This document shows positions 10,800-23,570 of a DNA stretch of 64,000 bases, piece after piece. Both the position numbers and the translations under genes were made by a program. The notes under the pieces are model-generated. The model saw only the letters and a list, made by a program, of their open reading frames with translations, was not told the DNA's origin and did not search any database. The DNA lies in NCBI GenBank assembly GCA_007570785.1, contig ML661799.1, forward strand, positions 595,598 through 659,597. Direction: 5' to 3'. The stretch's first letter is position 1; each line of letters starts with the position of its first letter. This DNA is from Antilocapra americana (lineage: Eukaryota; Chordata; Mammalia; Artiodactyla; Antilocapridae).

Positions 10800-13700
10800 T
10801 GACTTACTTCACTCTGTATAATAGGCTCCAGTTTCACCCACCTCGTTAGAACTGATTCAAATGTATTCTTTTTAATAGCTGAGTAATATTCCATTGTGTA
10901 TATGTACCACAGCTTTCTTATCCACTCGTCAGCCACTGGACATCTAGGTTGCTTCCATGTCCTGGCTATTATAAACAGGGCTCTTTCAATTCTGGTTTCC
11001 TCCGTGTGTATGCCCAGCAGTGGGACTGATGGATCATATGGCAGTTCTATTTCCAGTTTTTTAAGGAATCTCCACACTGTTCTCCATAGTGGCTGTACTA
11101 GTTTGCATTCCCGCCAACAGTGTAAGAGGGTTCCCTTTTCTCCACATCCTCACCAGCATTTATTGCTTATAGACTTTTGGATAGCAGCCATTCTGACCGG
11201 CATGAGATGGTACCTCATTGAGGTTTTGATTTGCATTTCTCTGATAATGAGTGATGTTGAGCATCTTTTCATGTGTTTGTTAGCCATTTTATGTCTTCTT
11301 TGGAGAAATGTCTGTTAAGTTCTTTGGCCCATTTTTTGATTGGGTAATTTATTTTTTTGGAATTGAGCTTCATGAGCTGCTTGTCTATTTTTGAGATTAA
11401 TTCTTTGTCAGTTGCTTCATTTGTTATTATTTTCTCCCATTCTGAAGGCTGCCTTTTCACCTTGCTTATTGTTTCCTTCATTGTTTAAAAGCTTTTAAGT
11501 TTAATTAGGTCCCATTTGTTTATTTTTGCTTTTATTTCCATTACTCTGGGAAGTGGGTCTTGGAGGATTCTGCTGTGATTTATGTCGGAGAGTGTTTTGC
11601 CTATGTTTTCCTCTAGGAGTTGTATAGTTTCTGGTCTTACATTTAGATCTTTAATCCATTTTGAGTTTATTTTTCTGTAAGGTGTTAAAAAGTGTTCTAG
11701 TTTCATTCTTTTACAAGTGGTTGACCAGTTCTCCAAGCACCACTTGTTAAAGAGATTGTCTTTTCCTCATTGTGTATTCTTGCCTCCTTGGTCAAAGATA
11801 ACATGTCCATAGGTGGGTAGATTTATCTCTGGGCTTTCTATTTTGTTCCATTGATCTATATTTCTGTCTTTGTGCCAGTACCATACTGTCTTGATGACTG
11901 TAGCTTTGTAGTATAGCCTGAAATCAGGCAGGTTGATTCCTCTAGTTCCATTCTTCCTTCTCAAGATTGCTTTGGCTATTGAAGGTTTTTTGTATTTCCA
12001 TACAAATTGTGAAATTATTTGTTCTAGTTCTCTGAAAAATACCATTGGTAGCTTGATAGGGATTGCATTGAATCTATAGATTGCTTTGGGTAGCATACTC
12101 ATTTTCCCTAGATTGATTCATCCAATTCATGAACATGGTGTATTTCCCCATCTATTTGTCTCTTCTTTGATTTCTTTCATCATTGTTTTATAGTTTTCTA
12201 TATATATCTTTTGTTTCTTTAGGTAGATATATTCCTAGGTATTTTATTCTTTTCGTTGCAATGGTGAATGGAAGTGTTTCCTTAATTTCTCTGTTTTCTC
12301 ACTGTTAGTGTATAGGAGTGCAAGGGACTTCTGTGTGTTAATTTTATATCCTGCAACTTTACTATATTCATGGATTAGCTCTAGTAATTTTCTGGTAGAG
12401 TCTTTAGGGTTTTCTATGTAGAGGATCATGCCACCTGCAAGCAGTGAGAGTTTTATTTCTTTTTTTCCAATCTGGATTCCTTTTATTTCATTTTCTTGTC
12501 TGATTGCTGTGGCCAAGACTTCGAAAACTATGTTGAATCATAGTGGTGAGAGTGGGCACCCTTGCCTTATTCCTGACTTTAGGGGAAATGCTTTCAATCT
12601 TTCACCATTGAGGATAATGTTTGCTGTGGGTTTGCCATCTATAGCTTATATTATGTTGAGGTATGTTCCTTCTATGCCTGATTTCTGGAGGGTTTTTTTT
12701 TTTTAATCATAAATGGATGTTGAATTTTGTCAAAGGCTTTCTCTGCATCTATTGAGATAATCACATGGTTTTTATCTTTCAATTTGTTAATGTGGTATAT
12801 TGCATTGACTGATTTGCAGATATTGAAGAATCCTTGCATCCCTGAGATAAAGCCCATTTGATCATGATATATAATCTTTTTAATATATTGTTGCATTCTG
12901 TGTGTTAAAATTTTGTTAAGGATTTTTGCATCTGTGCTCATCAGTGATATTGGCCTGTAGTTTTCCTTTTTTGTGGCATCTTTGTCTGGTTTTGATATTA
13001 GGGTGATGGTGGCCTCATAGAATGAGTTTGGAAATTTACCTTCCTCTGCAATTTTCTGGAAGAGTTCAAGTAGGATAGGTGTTAGCTATTCTCTAGGTTT
13101 TTGGTAAAATTCAGCTGTGAAGCCATCTGGTCCTGGGCTTTTGTTTTTTGGAAGATTTCTGATTACAGTTTTGATTTCCATACTTGTGATGGGTCTGTTA
13201 AGATTTTCTATTTCTTCCTGGTTCAGTTTTGGAAAGTTATACTTTTCTAAGAATTTGTCCATTTCTTCCAAGTTGTCCATTTTATTGGCATATAGTCGCT
13301 GATAGTAGTCTCTTATGATCCTTTGTATTTCTGTGTTGTCTACTGTGACTTCTCCATTTTCATTTCTAATTTTGTTGATTTGATTCTTCTTGCTTTGTTT
13401 TTTGATGAGTCTGGCTAATGGTTTGTCTATTTTATTTATCTTCTCAAAGAACCAGCTTTAAGCTTTGTTGATTTTTGCTACTGTCTCTTTTGTTTCTTTT
13501 GCATTTATTTCTGCCCTAATTTTTAAGATTTCTTTTCTAACCCTGGGGTTCTTCATTTCTTCCTTTTCTAGTTGCTTTAGGTATAGAGTTAGGTTATTTA
13601 TTTAACTTTTTTCTTATTTCTTGAGGTAAGCCTGTATTGCTATGAACCTTCCCCTTAGCACTGATTTTACTGAGTCCTATAGGTTTTGGGTTGTTGTATT

Positions 13701-14543
13701 TTCATTTTCATGCGTTTCTATGCATGTTTTGATTTCTTTTTTTAATTTTTTTATATTATTTGTTGGTTATTCAGAAGTATGTTGTTCAGCCTCCATATGT
13801 TGGAATTTTTAATAGTTTTTCTCCTGTAATTTACATCTAATCTTACTGCATTGTGGTCAGAAAATATACTTGGAATGATTTCAATTTTTTTTTAATTTTC
13901 CAAGGCTAGATTTATGGCCCAGGACGTGATCTATGCTGGAGAAGTTTCCATGTGCACTTGATAAAAAGGTGAAATTCATTGTTTTGAGTTGAAATGTCCT
14001 ATAGACATCAATTAGGTTTAAATGGTCCATTGTATCATTTAAAGTTTGTGTTTCCTTGTTAATTTTCTGTTTAGTTGATCTATCCATAGGTGTGAGTGGG
14101 GTATTAAAATCTTTCACTATTATTGTGTTATTGTTAATTTCCCCTTTCATACTTGTTAGCATTTGCCTTACATATTGCAGTGCTTTTATGTTGGGTGCAT
14201 ATATATTTATAATTGTTATATCTTCTTGGATTGATCCTTTGATCACTATGTAGTGTCTTTCTTTGTCTCTTTTCACAGCCTTTATTTTAAAGTCTTTTTT
14301 ATCTGATATGAGTACTGCTACTCCTGTTTTCTTTTGGTTTCTATTTGTGTGGAATACCTTTTTCCAGCCCTTAACTTTCAGTCTATATGTGTCCCTTGTT
14401 TTGAGGTGGGTCTCTTGTAGACAATATATATATATATAGGGGTCTTGTTTTTGTATCCATTCAGCCGGTCTTTGTCTTTTGGTTGGCCCATTCAACCCAT
14501 TTACATTTAAGGTAATTATTGATAAGTATGATCCCATCGCCAT
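10800..14543 (-). pseudogene. L1 ORF2 remnant (endonuclease / reverse transcriptase)
   Basis: The endonuclease domain at about 13881-14543 includes INIYAPN and the QETHLK motif. The reverse-transcriptase domain at about 12240-13280 includes [14 protein letters not shown] and [12 protein letters not shown]. The YADD/FADD box is changed to LAGG. The frame is split into at least eight pieces by frameshifts and stops. Confidence 0.88.
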
Positions 14544-14596
14544 TTACTTAGTTGTTTTGGGTTTGAGTTTATACACCCTTTCTGTGTTTCTTGTCT

Positions 14597-15500
14597 AGAG
14601 AAGATCCTTTAGCATTTGTTGAAGAGCTGGTTTGGTGGTGCTGAATCTCTGAGCTTTTGCTTGTCTGTAAAGCTTTTGATTTCTCCTTCATATTTGAATG
14701 AGATCCTTGCTGGGTACAGTAATCTGGGTTGTAGGTTTTTCTCTTTCGTCACTCTAAGTATGTCCTGCCATTCCATTCTGGCTTGATGAGTTTCTATTGA
14801 AAGATCAGCTGTTATCCTTATGGGAATCCCCTTGTGTGTTATTTGTTGATTTTCCCCTGTTGCTTAGTATTTGTTCTTTGTGTTTGAGCTTTGTTAATTT
14901 GATTAATGTGTCTTGGGGTGTTTTTCCTTGGGTTTACCCTGTTTGGGACTCTCTGGGTTTCTTGGACTTGGGTGGCTATTTCCTTCCCCATTTGGGGGAA
15001 GTTTTCAACTATTATCCCCTCAAGTATTTTCTCATGGCCTCTCTTTTTTCTTCTTCTTCTGAGACTCCTATGATTTGAATGTTGGGACGTTTAACACTGT
15101 CCCAGAGGTCTCTGAGGATGTCTTCATTTATTTTAATTCTTTTTTTCTTTTTTCCTCTCTGCTTCATTTATTTCTACCATTCTATCTTCTACCTCACTTA
15201 TCCTATCTTCTGCCTCTGTTATTCTACTGTTGGTTCCCTCCAGAGTGTTTTTTATCTCATTTATTGCACTATTCATTATTTATTGACTCTTTTTTATTTA
15301 TTCTAGGTCCTTGTTAAACATTTCTTGCATCTTCTCAATCCTTGTCTCCAGGCTATTTATCTGTAACTCCATTTTGTTTTCAAGATTTTGGGGTCATTTT
15401 TACTATCATTATTCTGAATTCTTTTTCAGGTAGACTCTCTATCTCCTCCTCTTTTGTTTGGTTTGGTGGGCATTTATCATCTTCCATTAACTGCTGAGTA
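14597..15500 (-). pseudogene. L1 ORF1 remnant
   Basis: Minus-strand reading recovers ORF1 phrases such as KEFRIMIVKM and a downstream coiled-coil-like Glu/Lys-rich stretch, then RITADLSIET, ending just before ORF2. Several in-frame stops and frameshifts interrupt it. Part of the L1 at 10107-18161. Confidence 0.75.
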
Positions 15501-18175
15501 TTTCTCTGCCTTTTCATCTTGCTTAGATTGCTGTGTTTGGGGTGGCCTTTTTGTATTCTGGCAGTTTATGCTTCCTCTTTATTGTGGAAGTTTCTCACTG
15601 TGGGTGGGGTTGGATGGGTGGCTTGTCAAGGTTTCCTGGTTAGGAAAGCTTGTGTCAGTTTCTGGTGGGTGGAGCTGGATTTCTTCTCTCTGAAGTGCAA
15701 TGAAGTGTCCAGTAAAGAGATCTGAGATGTCAGTGGGTTTGGTGTGACTTTGGGCAGCCTGTATATTGAAGCTCAGGGTTTGCTTCTGCATTGCTGGAGA
15801 ATTTGCATGGTATACCTTACTCTGGAACTTTTTGGCTCTTGGGTGGTGCTTCATTTCAGTGTGGGTATGGAGGTTTGGGGATGAGCTTTTATTAATGTTT
15901 CCTGGAGTCAGGAGTTCTCTGGTGTTCTCAGGTTTTGGACTTAAGCCTCCTGCCTCTGGTTTTCAGTCTTATTCTTACAATAGCCTCAAGACTTCTCCAT
16001 CCATACAGCACCAATGATAAAACATCTAGGTTAATGATGAAAAGATTCTCCACAGTGAGGGACACCCAGAGAGGTTCACAGAGTTACATAGAGAAGAGAA
16101 GAGGGAGGAAGGAGATAGAGGTGACCAGGAGGAGAAAAGGGGGACTCAAAAGGAGAAAGACAGATTTAGCCAGTAATCAGTTCCCTAAGTGTTCTCCACA
16201 GCCTGAAACACACAGAGAGATTCACAGAGTTGGGTAGAGAAGGGGGAGGGAGGTGACCTGGGGGAGAAGAAAGAGAGTCAAAAGGGGGAGAGAGCAATCA
16301 AGCCAGTAATCACACTCCTAAGTTAAAACAGGTACTGAAGATTGGATTTTTAAAGGTACAAAATTGATAACAAATACCGAAAAGCAAAGATTAAAAATCT
16401 AGAGTAGAGGTTAGACTCTCAAAAATACAATCTTAAAAAAACCAAAGTCACAAAAATTATAAAATATATATATGAAGTTTGCTTTAAAAATAGGGTATTT
16501 TTTTCAAAGTAATAATAGGTTATAAAAATGAAAATTAAAGGCGTAGTAGAGGACTTAAAAATTTTTAAAAAATTTTTTAATTTAAATAACGATAATATTA
16601 AAAATATATCTAGGAATTTCTCTGGAGCTGTTGTGGGCAATGTGGGGTCAGTTCAGTTTCATATAGTTCCTTGATTGGCTTATACTTTTCAAGATCTATA
16701 GGCCCCTTCCAATGTAGTCAATGCTAACTATAGGGTTTTAATCTGTTGTACCTGTTACTTCCAAAATGGTTCCCTCTGTTTATTTTAGTTTTTTCTGTTT
16801 GCTGGTCTCTTCAGTGTCTAATTGCCACCGTGACACAAGGGGACGAAGGTGGTCACTTATTTAGGCTCACTTATTCAGTTATACTGTGGGGAGGGAGGAA
16901 CACTGCAAACAAATATCACTGGCATGTGTGGGGAGTGCTCGCAGTGTCTCAGCCGCACTGGCTTTACTCCCGCTCATGGTGTGTGTGCTTTCCCAGTCTA
17001 CACTTCACAGGCTCCAGGTTGTTCTGCCAGGGAACTGTCTGAGGCAGGCCCTGGGTTGTGTGCACTTCCCAGGTCTAAGCCGCTCAGGTTCAGGTTCTCA
17101 GGTACTCCATAAAGGTGCAAATTCCACTGGACCTGTGTTTTGTGCCCTTCCCAGGTCCAAGCAGCTCAGATGACCAGGTGCTTGGTGAGCGCAGTCTCCT
17201 CAGGTGGGGGGTGTGTCATCACCTCCCTGGTGGTCCCATCTGCTCAGTTTCCTGGCTTGCAGTGGGCACGCCCATCTCAGGTGTGCTGCGTGTCTCTTCC
17301 GGGGAGCTAATGTCTGGCTGTGACCCTCCCGGTGGATGTCAACTGTCCAGAATCCCAAGAAGTCTTGGTTAGCAACTGGAAGTCTAATTGCAGTTTGGTA
17401 GAGGATGCCATCTCTGGGGCCGAGATGGCCCCTTTCCAGCTCTGGCTGCCCCGCTCCTGCCTCCCTGTCTCTGGCAGGGGATGGGCCAATCCGCAGCTGG
17501 CTAGCTCTCCTCTAGTATTCGCTCAGTCCTTTGCTCTGTGAGCTGGCCTGGCAGTGCCTTAGGTTAGGGCTTTTCGCGGGATAGTTCTCTCTCTCTCTCT
17601 TTTTTCCCCCCTCTCTCTAGCTATCCCACAGTTTGGGTTGCTATCTCATGTTAGTTCCCTCAGATTGCCCTCAGGGCATTCAGGCCAGGTCCTTACCCTA
17701 AGCAATGCAGCCTGCGCCTCCCTGTTCAGCCCCTACTTGCTGGTGGCAGATGTGAGCGTCTGGGCTACTTCTCTGCTGGGAGTTGCCATTAGGCACATAA
17801 TCTGTGGGTTTTATTTATTTATTTTTCCTCTCAGCTATGTTGCCGTCTGGGATTCCAAAACTCCCCACAGACCTACCAGTGAGAGGGCTTCCTGGTGTTT
17901 GGAAACTTCTCCCCTTTTAAGCCTCCCTTCCCAGGAAGGGTCTCCATCCCTAACTCTTTTGTCTCTCTTTTTATCTTTTATATTTTGTCCTACCTCCTTT
18001 TGAAGACAATGGGCTGCCTTTCTGGTTGCCTGATGTCCTCTGCCAGCATTCAGAAGTTGTTTTGTGGAATTTGCTCAGCATTCAAATGTTCCTTTGATTA
18101 ATTTGTGGGGGAGAAAGTGGTCTCCCCATCCTATTCCTCTGCCATCTTAGGACCGGCCCCCTAAACAACTGTTTC

Positions 18176-19335
18176 ATCTATTGCAAAGTGAGCTCTTTTA
18201 GTGAGGATACATGATTAATTTACCTTTTTAGCCCCAGAACAATTAAGTAGTCTGCCTTTGGAATGCATGAGATAAGAAAACACACATCCAAGAGTACACT
18301 CTGGCTTAGAAAGAGGCAACTGGCATTGTTACAGAAACAGGGGTTTTAACAGGTATATTTTACATTACCTTCCCATTTCCCTCCTGCGACTTTATCTGTT
18401 GATGGCTAGCTATTTAGTTTAAGGTGATTATGAACAAATGAACACTGTCCCATTATAATAAATAGTTGAGGGAACTTCGGGCTTCTCCTGTGTTGGGGAC
18501 ATGAAATTTTACCTGCATTTCAGACAAGAGAGGACACTAGAGGCAAACAGCGTGGATCGTAACACATATTTTCCAATTGTCCCTCTACCTCCCCATCCTT
18601 CTCCACCTTTCCGTCTGACCCTGGAAGTCTGTTTGGACTACATCCAATAGCTCAGTAGGATCTGCTTGAGAGAAGGTTAGAGTAAGGAGGAGAATGAGGT
18701 CAGGGTGTTCTCTTCTTCCAGCTTCTAGAAACCTCTCCCAGTACCAGCTCCACTGTTCTAGCCCTGGCTTCATGGTCTAACCCTGTGGTTCCCCTACAAC
18801 ACTAATCTTTGTAGTTAGTCTCTTTGCAAATAAATCCCCCTCAAGTTATCTTGAGTGTACTATCTATTTTCCTTAGGATGCTGACTGATGGGCTGTATAA
18901 ACTTGGATCATGATGCTTAATATTCATGAGCCTGTCTTCCCATCTATAACATTAATATATTGATAATTATCTTACAGAGTGTTTAGATTATTAAAAAGTC
19001 TTACTTTAAAGGCTAAGTACTCAAAAATATCATGCACTAATAACTACTTGCATTTGTTAGGTGCAATAGAAAACTCAACTAGAAGCAATTTAACTAAAAT
19101 AAAGACTTGCTAACATTCATTACAAGAAATCCAGAAGAGGTGGCTTAATCAGCATTGCTTAATTCAGGTGTTCAGCAGAATCATCCATGGCTCAAGTTCT
19201 TGATATGTTTCTTCTCTGAAGGACATGACAACCTGTAGATGAACAAAATTGAAGTCCTATCAGTAAAGATGGGGTAAGGAAGGAGAATAGATGTTATACA
19301 GCCAACTGCACCGGCTACACTATTACTAAATCCTT
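18176..19335. other. Intergenic, unassigned
   Basis: No gene or clear repeat is identified. The 18585-18880 part, ending in a ctttgcaaataaatcccc-type string, may be the tail of an old LTR or LINE. I cannot assign it. Confidence 0.4.
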
Positions 19336-19548
19336 CTCTGGTGTTTCAGATGGTAAAGAATCTTCCTGCAATGTGCAAGATCCAGGTTTAATCCCTGGAT
19401 TGTTAAGATCCCCTGGAGGAGGAAATGGCAACCCATTCCAGTATTCTTGCCTGGAGAATCCCATGGACAGAGGAACCTGGCAGGCTACAGTCTATGGTGT
19501 TACCGTCCATGAGGTTGCAAAGAGTCAGACATGACTGAACAACTAACA
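19336..19548 (+). mobile_element. Bov-tA SINE
   Basis: Sense Bov-tA: ctggtgtttcagatggtaaa, ggaaatggcaacccattcc, and the terminal gagtcagacatgactgaac. The stretch 19550-20250 holds nothing recognised. Confidence 0.88.
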
Positions 19549-20249
19549 CTAACTAGCCTCTCTGGCAGCACATCAGAGTGGATGGACCCCAGAAAGAATA
19601 TTGGGAGAGTGGGAGCTGGAGTCAGCAGAGCAGGGTCAGAAGAAGAAAAAAAATACCTCTAATAGAAACCAACAAAGAGGGGCTGATGACAGTGATGAGC
19701 TCATAGAAAGTTTCCCATAACTCTGATAACAGTTTCTACTTCACTTCCAACATTATGGAACATGCAGCATTTTCTCCACCGACTACGATAGTCATTATCA
19801 GGGTACTGTGGATGCAAACAACAGACAGCAACTCTGGGTAAATCTATCCAAACAGAAATTCAAAGGAAAGTCTGTAAAGCAATGTGGAATCAATGGACAT
19901 GTTGTAGAATAGTCTTAAAACACAGACAGGAGGCAAGAAAGACTATTCATAAAAGATACTGCCAGAGTCCTGCCATGCAAAGTCTGGTTAGAATTCCACT
20001 GCTGGCGCTGGTGCTGCTGCTACTGAGCTGTCCTCATCATTGTCAGATACCCATTCTTTTAATCTTTGCAGCTCTGCCTCCAGATTCAAGTTCCAGATGG
20101 GAGTAGCCAAATTACCAAGCCTAGTATAGCTGCCTACACCTTAGTGGCTCAAGTTAAAGGAAAAAACAAAAACAAAAACCTAGTATCCATTAAGTTTTCA
20201 CAATCTCCCCTCCAATGTCCAGCACTGAAATCCATTTCAAAAGCACACC

Positions 20250-21805
20250 CAACAGGTCACTCACCAAGAGCCAGACATCCTGGAATGTGAAGTCAAGTGG
20301 GCCTTAGGAAGCATCACTACAAAGCTAGTGGAGGTGATGGAATTCCAGTTGAGCTATCTCAAATCCTAAAAGATGATGCTGTGAAAGTGCTGCACTCAAT
20401 ATGCCAGAAAATTTGGAAAACTCAGCAGTGGCCACAGGACTGGAAAAGGTCAGTTTTTTTTTCCTTCCCAAAGAAAGGAAATGCCAAAGAAAGTTCAAAC
20501 TCCTGCACAACTGCACTCTTTTCACATGCTGATGAAAGTAATGCACAAAATTCTCCAAGCCAGGCTTCAACAGTATGTCAACTGTGAACTTCCAGATGTT
20601 CAAACTGGCTTTAGAAAAGGCAGAAGAACCAGAGATCAAATTGCCAACATCTGCTAGATCATCAAAAAAGCAAGAGAATTCCAGAAAAACAGAAAATCTA
20701 TTTCTGCTTTATTGACTAAGCCAAAGCCTTTGATTGTGTGGATCACAATAAACTGTGGAAAATTCTTCAAAAGATGGGAATACCAGACCACCTGACCTGC
20801 CTTTTGAGAAATCTGTATGCAGGTCAGGAAGCAACAGTTAGAACTGGACATGGAACAACAGACTGGTTCCAAATAGGAAAAAGAGTACGTCAAGGCTGTA
20901 TATTGTCACCCTGCTTATTTAACTTTTATGCAGAGTACATCATGAGAAATGCTGGGCCGGAGGAAGCACAAGCTGGAATCAAGGTTGCTGGGAGAAATAC
21001 CAATAAACTCAGATATGCAGATGATAACCAACCTTATGGCAGAAAGTGAAGAAGAACTAAAAAGCCTATTGATGAAAGTGAAAGAGGAGAGTGAAAAAGT
21101 TGGCTTAAAGCTCAACATTCAGAAAACTAAGATCATGGCATCCAGTCCCATCACTTCATGGCAAATAGATGGGGAAACAGTGGAAACAGTGTCTGATTTT
21201 AGTTTTTGGTGCTCCAAAATCACTGCAGATGGTGACTGAAACCATGAAATTAAAAGACACTTACTCCTTGGAAGGAAAGCTATGACCAACCTAGACAGCA
21301 CATTAAAAAGCAGAGACATTACTTTGCCAACAAAGGTCTGTATAGTCAAGGCTATGGTTTTCCAGTAGTCATGTGTGGATTTGAGAGTTGAGCTATAAAG
21401 AAAGCTGAGCGCCAAAGAATTGATGCTTTTGAACTGTGGTGTTGGAGAAGACTCTTGAGAGTCCCTTGGACTGCAAGGAGATCCAACCAGTCCATTCTAA
21501 AGGAGATCAGTCCTGAATATTCATTGGAAGGACTGATGTTGACGCTGAAACTCCAATAGTTTGGCCACCTGATGTGAAGAGCTGACTCATTTGAAAAGAC
21601 TCTGATGCTGGGAAAGATTGAAGGCAGGAGGAGAAGGAGACAACAGAAGATGGGATGGTTGGATGGGATCACCAACTCAATGGACATGAGTTTGGGTGAA
21701 CTCTGGGAGTTGAGTATGGACAGAGAGGCCTGGTGTGCTACAGTCCATTGCGGTTGCAGAGTCGGTCATGACTGAGAAACTGAACTGAACTGAACTGAAC
21801 AGATT
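20250..21805 (+). mobile_element. BovB (RTE) LINE, 5'-truncated, inactive
   Basis: Reverse-transcriptase pieces are readable across frames: HYKASGGDGIPVELSQILKD, IPDHLTCLLRNLYAGQEATV, QGCILSPCLFNFYAEYI and LRYADD. Frameshifts fall both before and directly after the YADD box. The 3' end is a (actga)n-type repeat, ctgaactgaactgaactgaac. Confidence 0.92.
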
Positions 21806-21879
21806 ACTTGACTGTTTTGAGATCCTCACAGTAACTCATAGCACCACAGACAGCGGCAACTAGCCTCATCTTTTATCCT

Positions 21880-22290
21880 GCTCTCCTACCTCCATTTAAC
21901 CCTAGCTGCAGTGACCTCCTTCTCTAGGGAGCTCTGAGCTCCTTCCACAGCAGGACTCTGTTACACTGCCACTTCCATCTGGAATTCTTCCTCAGCCCCA
22001 AGCATCAGGTACTCCGCATTCAACCTTTAAGACGCAATCCAAATGTCACTTCATCAGGGAAGATTTACCACTTCTTCATTACTGGCTAGAATCTCTCCAT
22101 TTTCTAATAGTCTTCATTTCTCTTGACTAGCACTAAGACAATAATTCCATCCTATCTCTTTCTCTCTAGACTAAGCTGCTGGAGGCTGGGATGACCACAT
22201 CTGTCTTGCTCACTACCACACATCACAATGTCCAAAAGCTCCTGACACATCAGAGTGGCTCACTTGTAAATGGCTGGACACTTCCATGCC
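21880..22290 (+). repeat. L2 LINE relic
   Basis: L2-like 3' sequence: ctggaattcttcctcagcc, aatgtcacttcatcagggaag and aggctgggatgaccacatctgtcttgctcac. Diverged, no coding potential. Confidence 0.6.
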
Positions 22291-22337
22291 TGGTTCCTGA
22301 CCCAGCTAGAATTCTCAAAGGGTAATTAAAGTCAGTG

Positions 22338-22468
22338 CTTCTCAACTTTTAACAGGCACTAGTCACCTGGAAAGTATAAATTATGATTTAAGAGATCTGA
22401 ACATTCTGCCCTTCTCACAAGTTCCAGGTGATGCCAGTGCTGCTGGTCCCACACTTTGAGGAGCAAGG
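22338..22468 (+). mobile_element. MER5A-type hAT relic
   Basis: cagtgcttctcaac at the left, then ccaggtgatgccagtgctgctggtcccacactttgag, as in MER5A. The right terminus is eroded. Confidence 0.65.
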
Positions 22469-22489
22469 CAACACCTTATAAAATCAAAT

Positions 22490-22768
22490 GACAATCCAGA
22501 CACATAGGACAAACACAGTATGATTCTACTCATATGAGGTACCTAGAATAGTCAGACTCACAAACCTGAAAGTAGAAGGGTGGTTGCCAAGATCTGGGAG
22601 GAGAGAGTTATTGTTTAATGATTACAAAGTTCCAATTTGGGATGATGGATGGTGCTGATTGTTGCACAATAATGTGAAAGTACTTAATGCCACCTAATCG
22701 CACACTTAAAACTGATTAAAATGGTAAATTATATATTACATCTTACTATAATTTTAAAAAATAACTAC
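22490..22768 (+). mobile_element. Old L1 3' UTR fragment
   Basis: L1 tail pattern: attctactcatatgaggtacc, gggtggttgccaagatctggg and acttaaaactgattaaaatggtaaatt. 22770-23180 holds nothing recognised. Confidence 0.65.
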
Positions 22769-23180
22769 ACAAATGAAACCCAAATTGGTCTTGCTATAGG
22801 AATCTACCATGGGCCCAGGGATGGTGCTGCGCACAGAGTCTGTGTCTCAGGCGCCAAGGTCAAAGGTAGAATTAATGCTAACTCTGCCAGGCAAGTTGAC
22901 ATTGAATAATGGTCACAGGCCTGTACATTAGACAGTTTTTGACATAATCAGAGGGCTTCTGTGAGAGACAAACTGCTTGTTAAAGATCTGGCAGAACCTG
23001 AAGCTGATTTAGCTTGTACATGCAAAGCACATTTTCTGATCTAAACAAGTTTCATTCTTTTCAGCTGAGATCCCAGATAAAAGTTACTATCAGAGTGGAA
23101 AATTTTAGCTTGAAACTGAAGCTCCTAATGCATATAACATGATGCCTCCAAAGTGAAATGCTTTACCAGAATCTGACTCT

Positions 23181-23270
23181 CACTGGCTGGGCTCCCACCA
23201 GAAAGTTAAAAGGAAGAGTAAATAAAGTTTACACCAACCTTTTAACTTTCTGGTGGGAGCCCAGCCAGTG
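23181..23270. repeat. Perfect 33-bp inverted repeat with 24-nt loop
   Basis: The left arm 23181-23213 (starting cactggctgggctccc) and right arm 23238-23270 (ending gggagcccagccagtg) are exact reverse complements. The A-rich 24-nt loop contains aataaa. The arms have not diverged, so the structure is young or maintained. It could extrude as a cruciform or fold as an RNA hairpin if transcribed. Confidence 0.95.
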
Positions 23271-23344
23271 CCACTTGTTGCCAGTTCCCTCAGTAAATAT
23301 AGTCATATTTCAATATCACCATGATGTTGAGAGTCAGATTGGGG

Positions 23345-23570
23345 AATGAGCTCAATGATAAGGTTGCTATGGAAGGTAGAAAACAAAAAATTGTATAGAA
23401 TGATAGGTGATGTAATGATGTAATGGGGATGTCTTTTGGCTATAAAACTGTAAACCAAAAACAATAAACAAGAAACTGCTCCATCACCACACATCGACTC
23501 AGCTCAGTTCTTCCACCAACGCCACTCATCCCTCAAGAGCCCCGGACCCGCCGAGGCTGGACCCCTACAA
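23345..23570 (+). repeat. Possible 3' part of an LTR
   Basis: A TATA-like ctataaaactg is followed by an AATAAA signal (acaataaacaag), a GC-richer tail and a CA-containing end (ggacccctaca), the order found in LTR R/U5 regions. No second LTR or internal region is seen. Weak call. 23570-24290 holds nothing recognised. Confidence 0.3.

Larger units (their letters stand above)
10107..18161 (-). mobile_element. Structurally full-length ruminant L1 (L1-BT type), inactive
   Basis: Runs from a T-rich 3' end at the left to the 5' terminus ggggccggtcctaagatggc at the right, about 8 kb. It is flanked by 14-bp target-site duplications taaacaact(a/g)tttc at 10093-10106 and 18162-18175 with one mismatch. 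It has a long 5' UTR (about 15500-18160), an ORF1 region and an ORF2 region. ORF2 begins MAMGSYLSIITLNVNGLNG at 14543. Both ORFs are broken by stops and frameshifts. The reverse-transcriptase FADD box reads LAGGM (about 12436), so the catalytic aspartates are lost. A Bov-A2 SINE is nested at 10481-10763. Confidence 0.92.

Noticed and set aside
12244..12516. L1 and BovB reverse-transcriptase fragments considered as active or domesticated genes
   Set aside because: Frames are broken and active-site boxes altered (LAGG at 12.4 kb, YAND at 37.3 kb). The intact YADD at 46 kb is in a heavily 5'-truncated copy.
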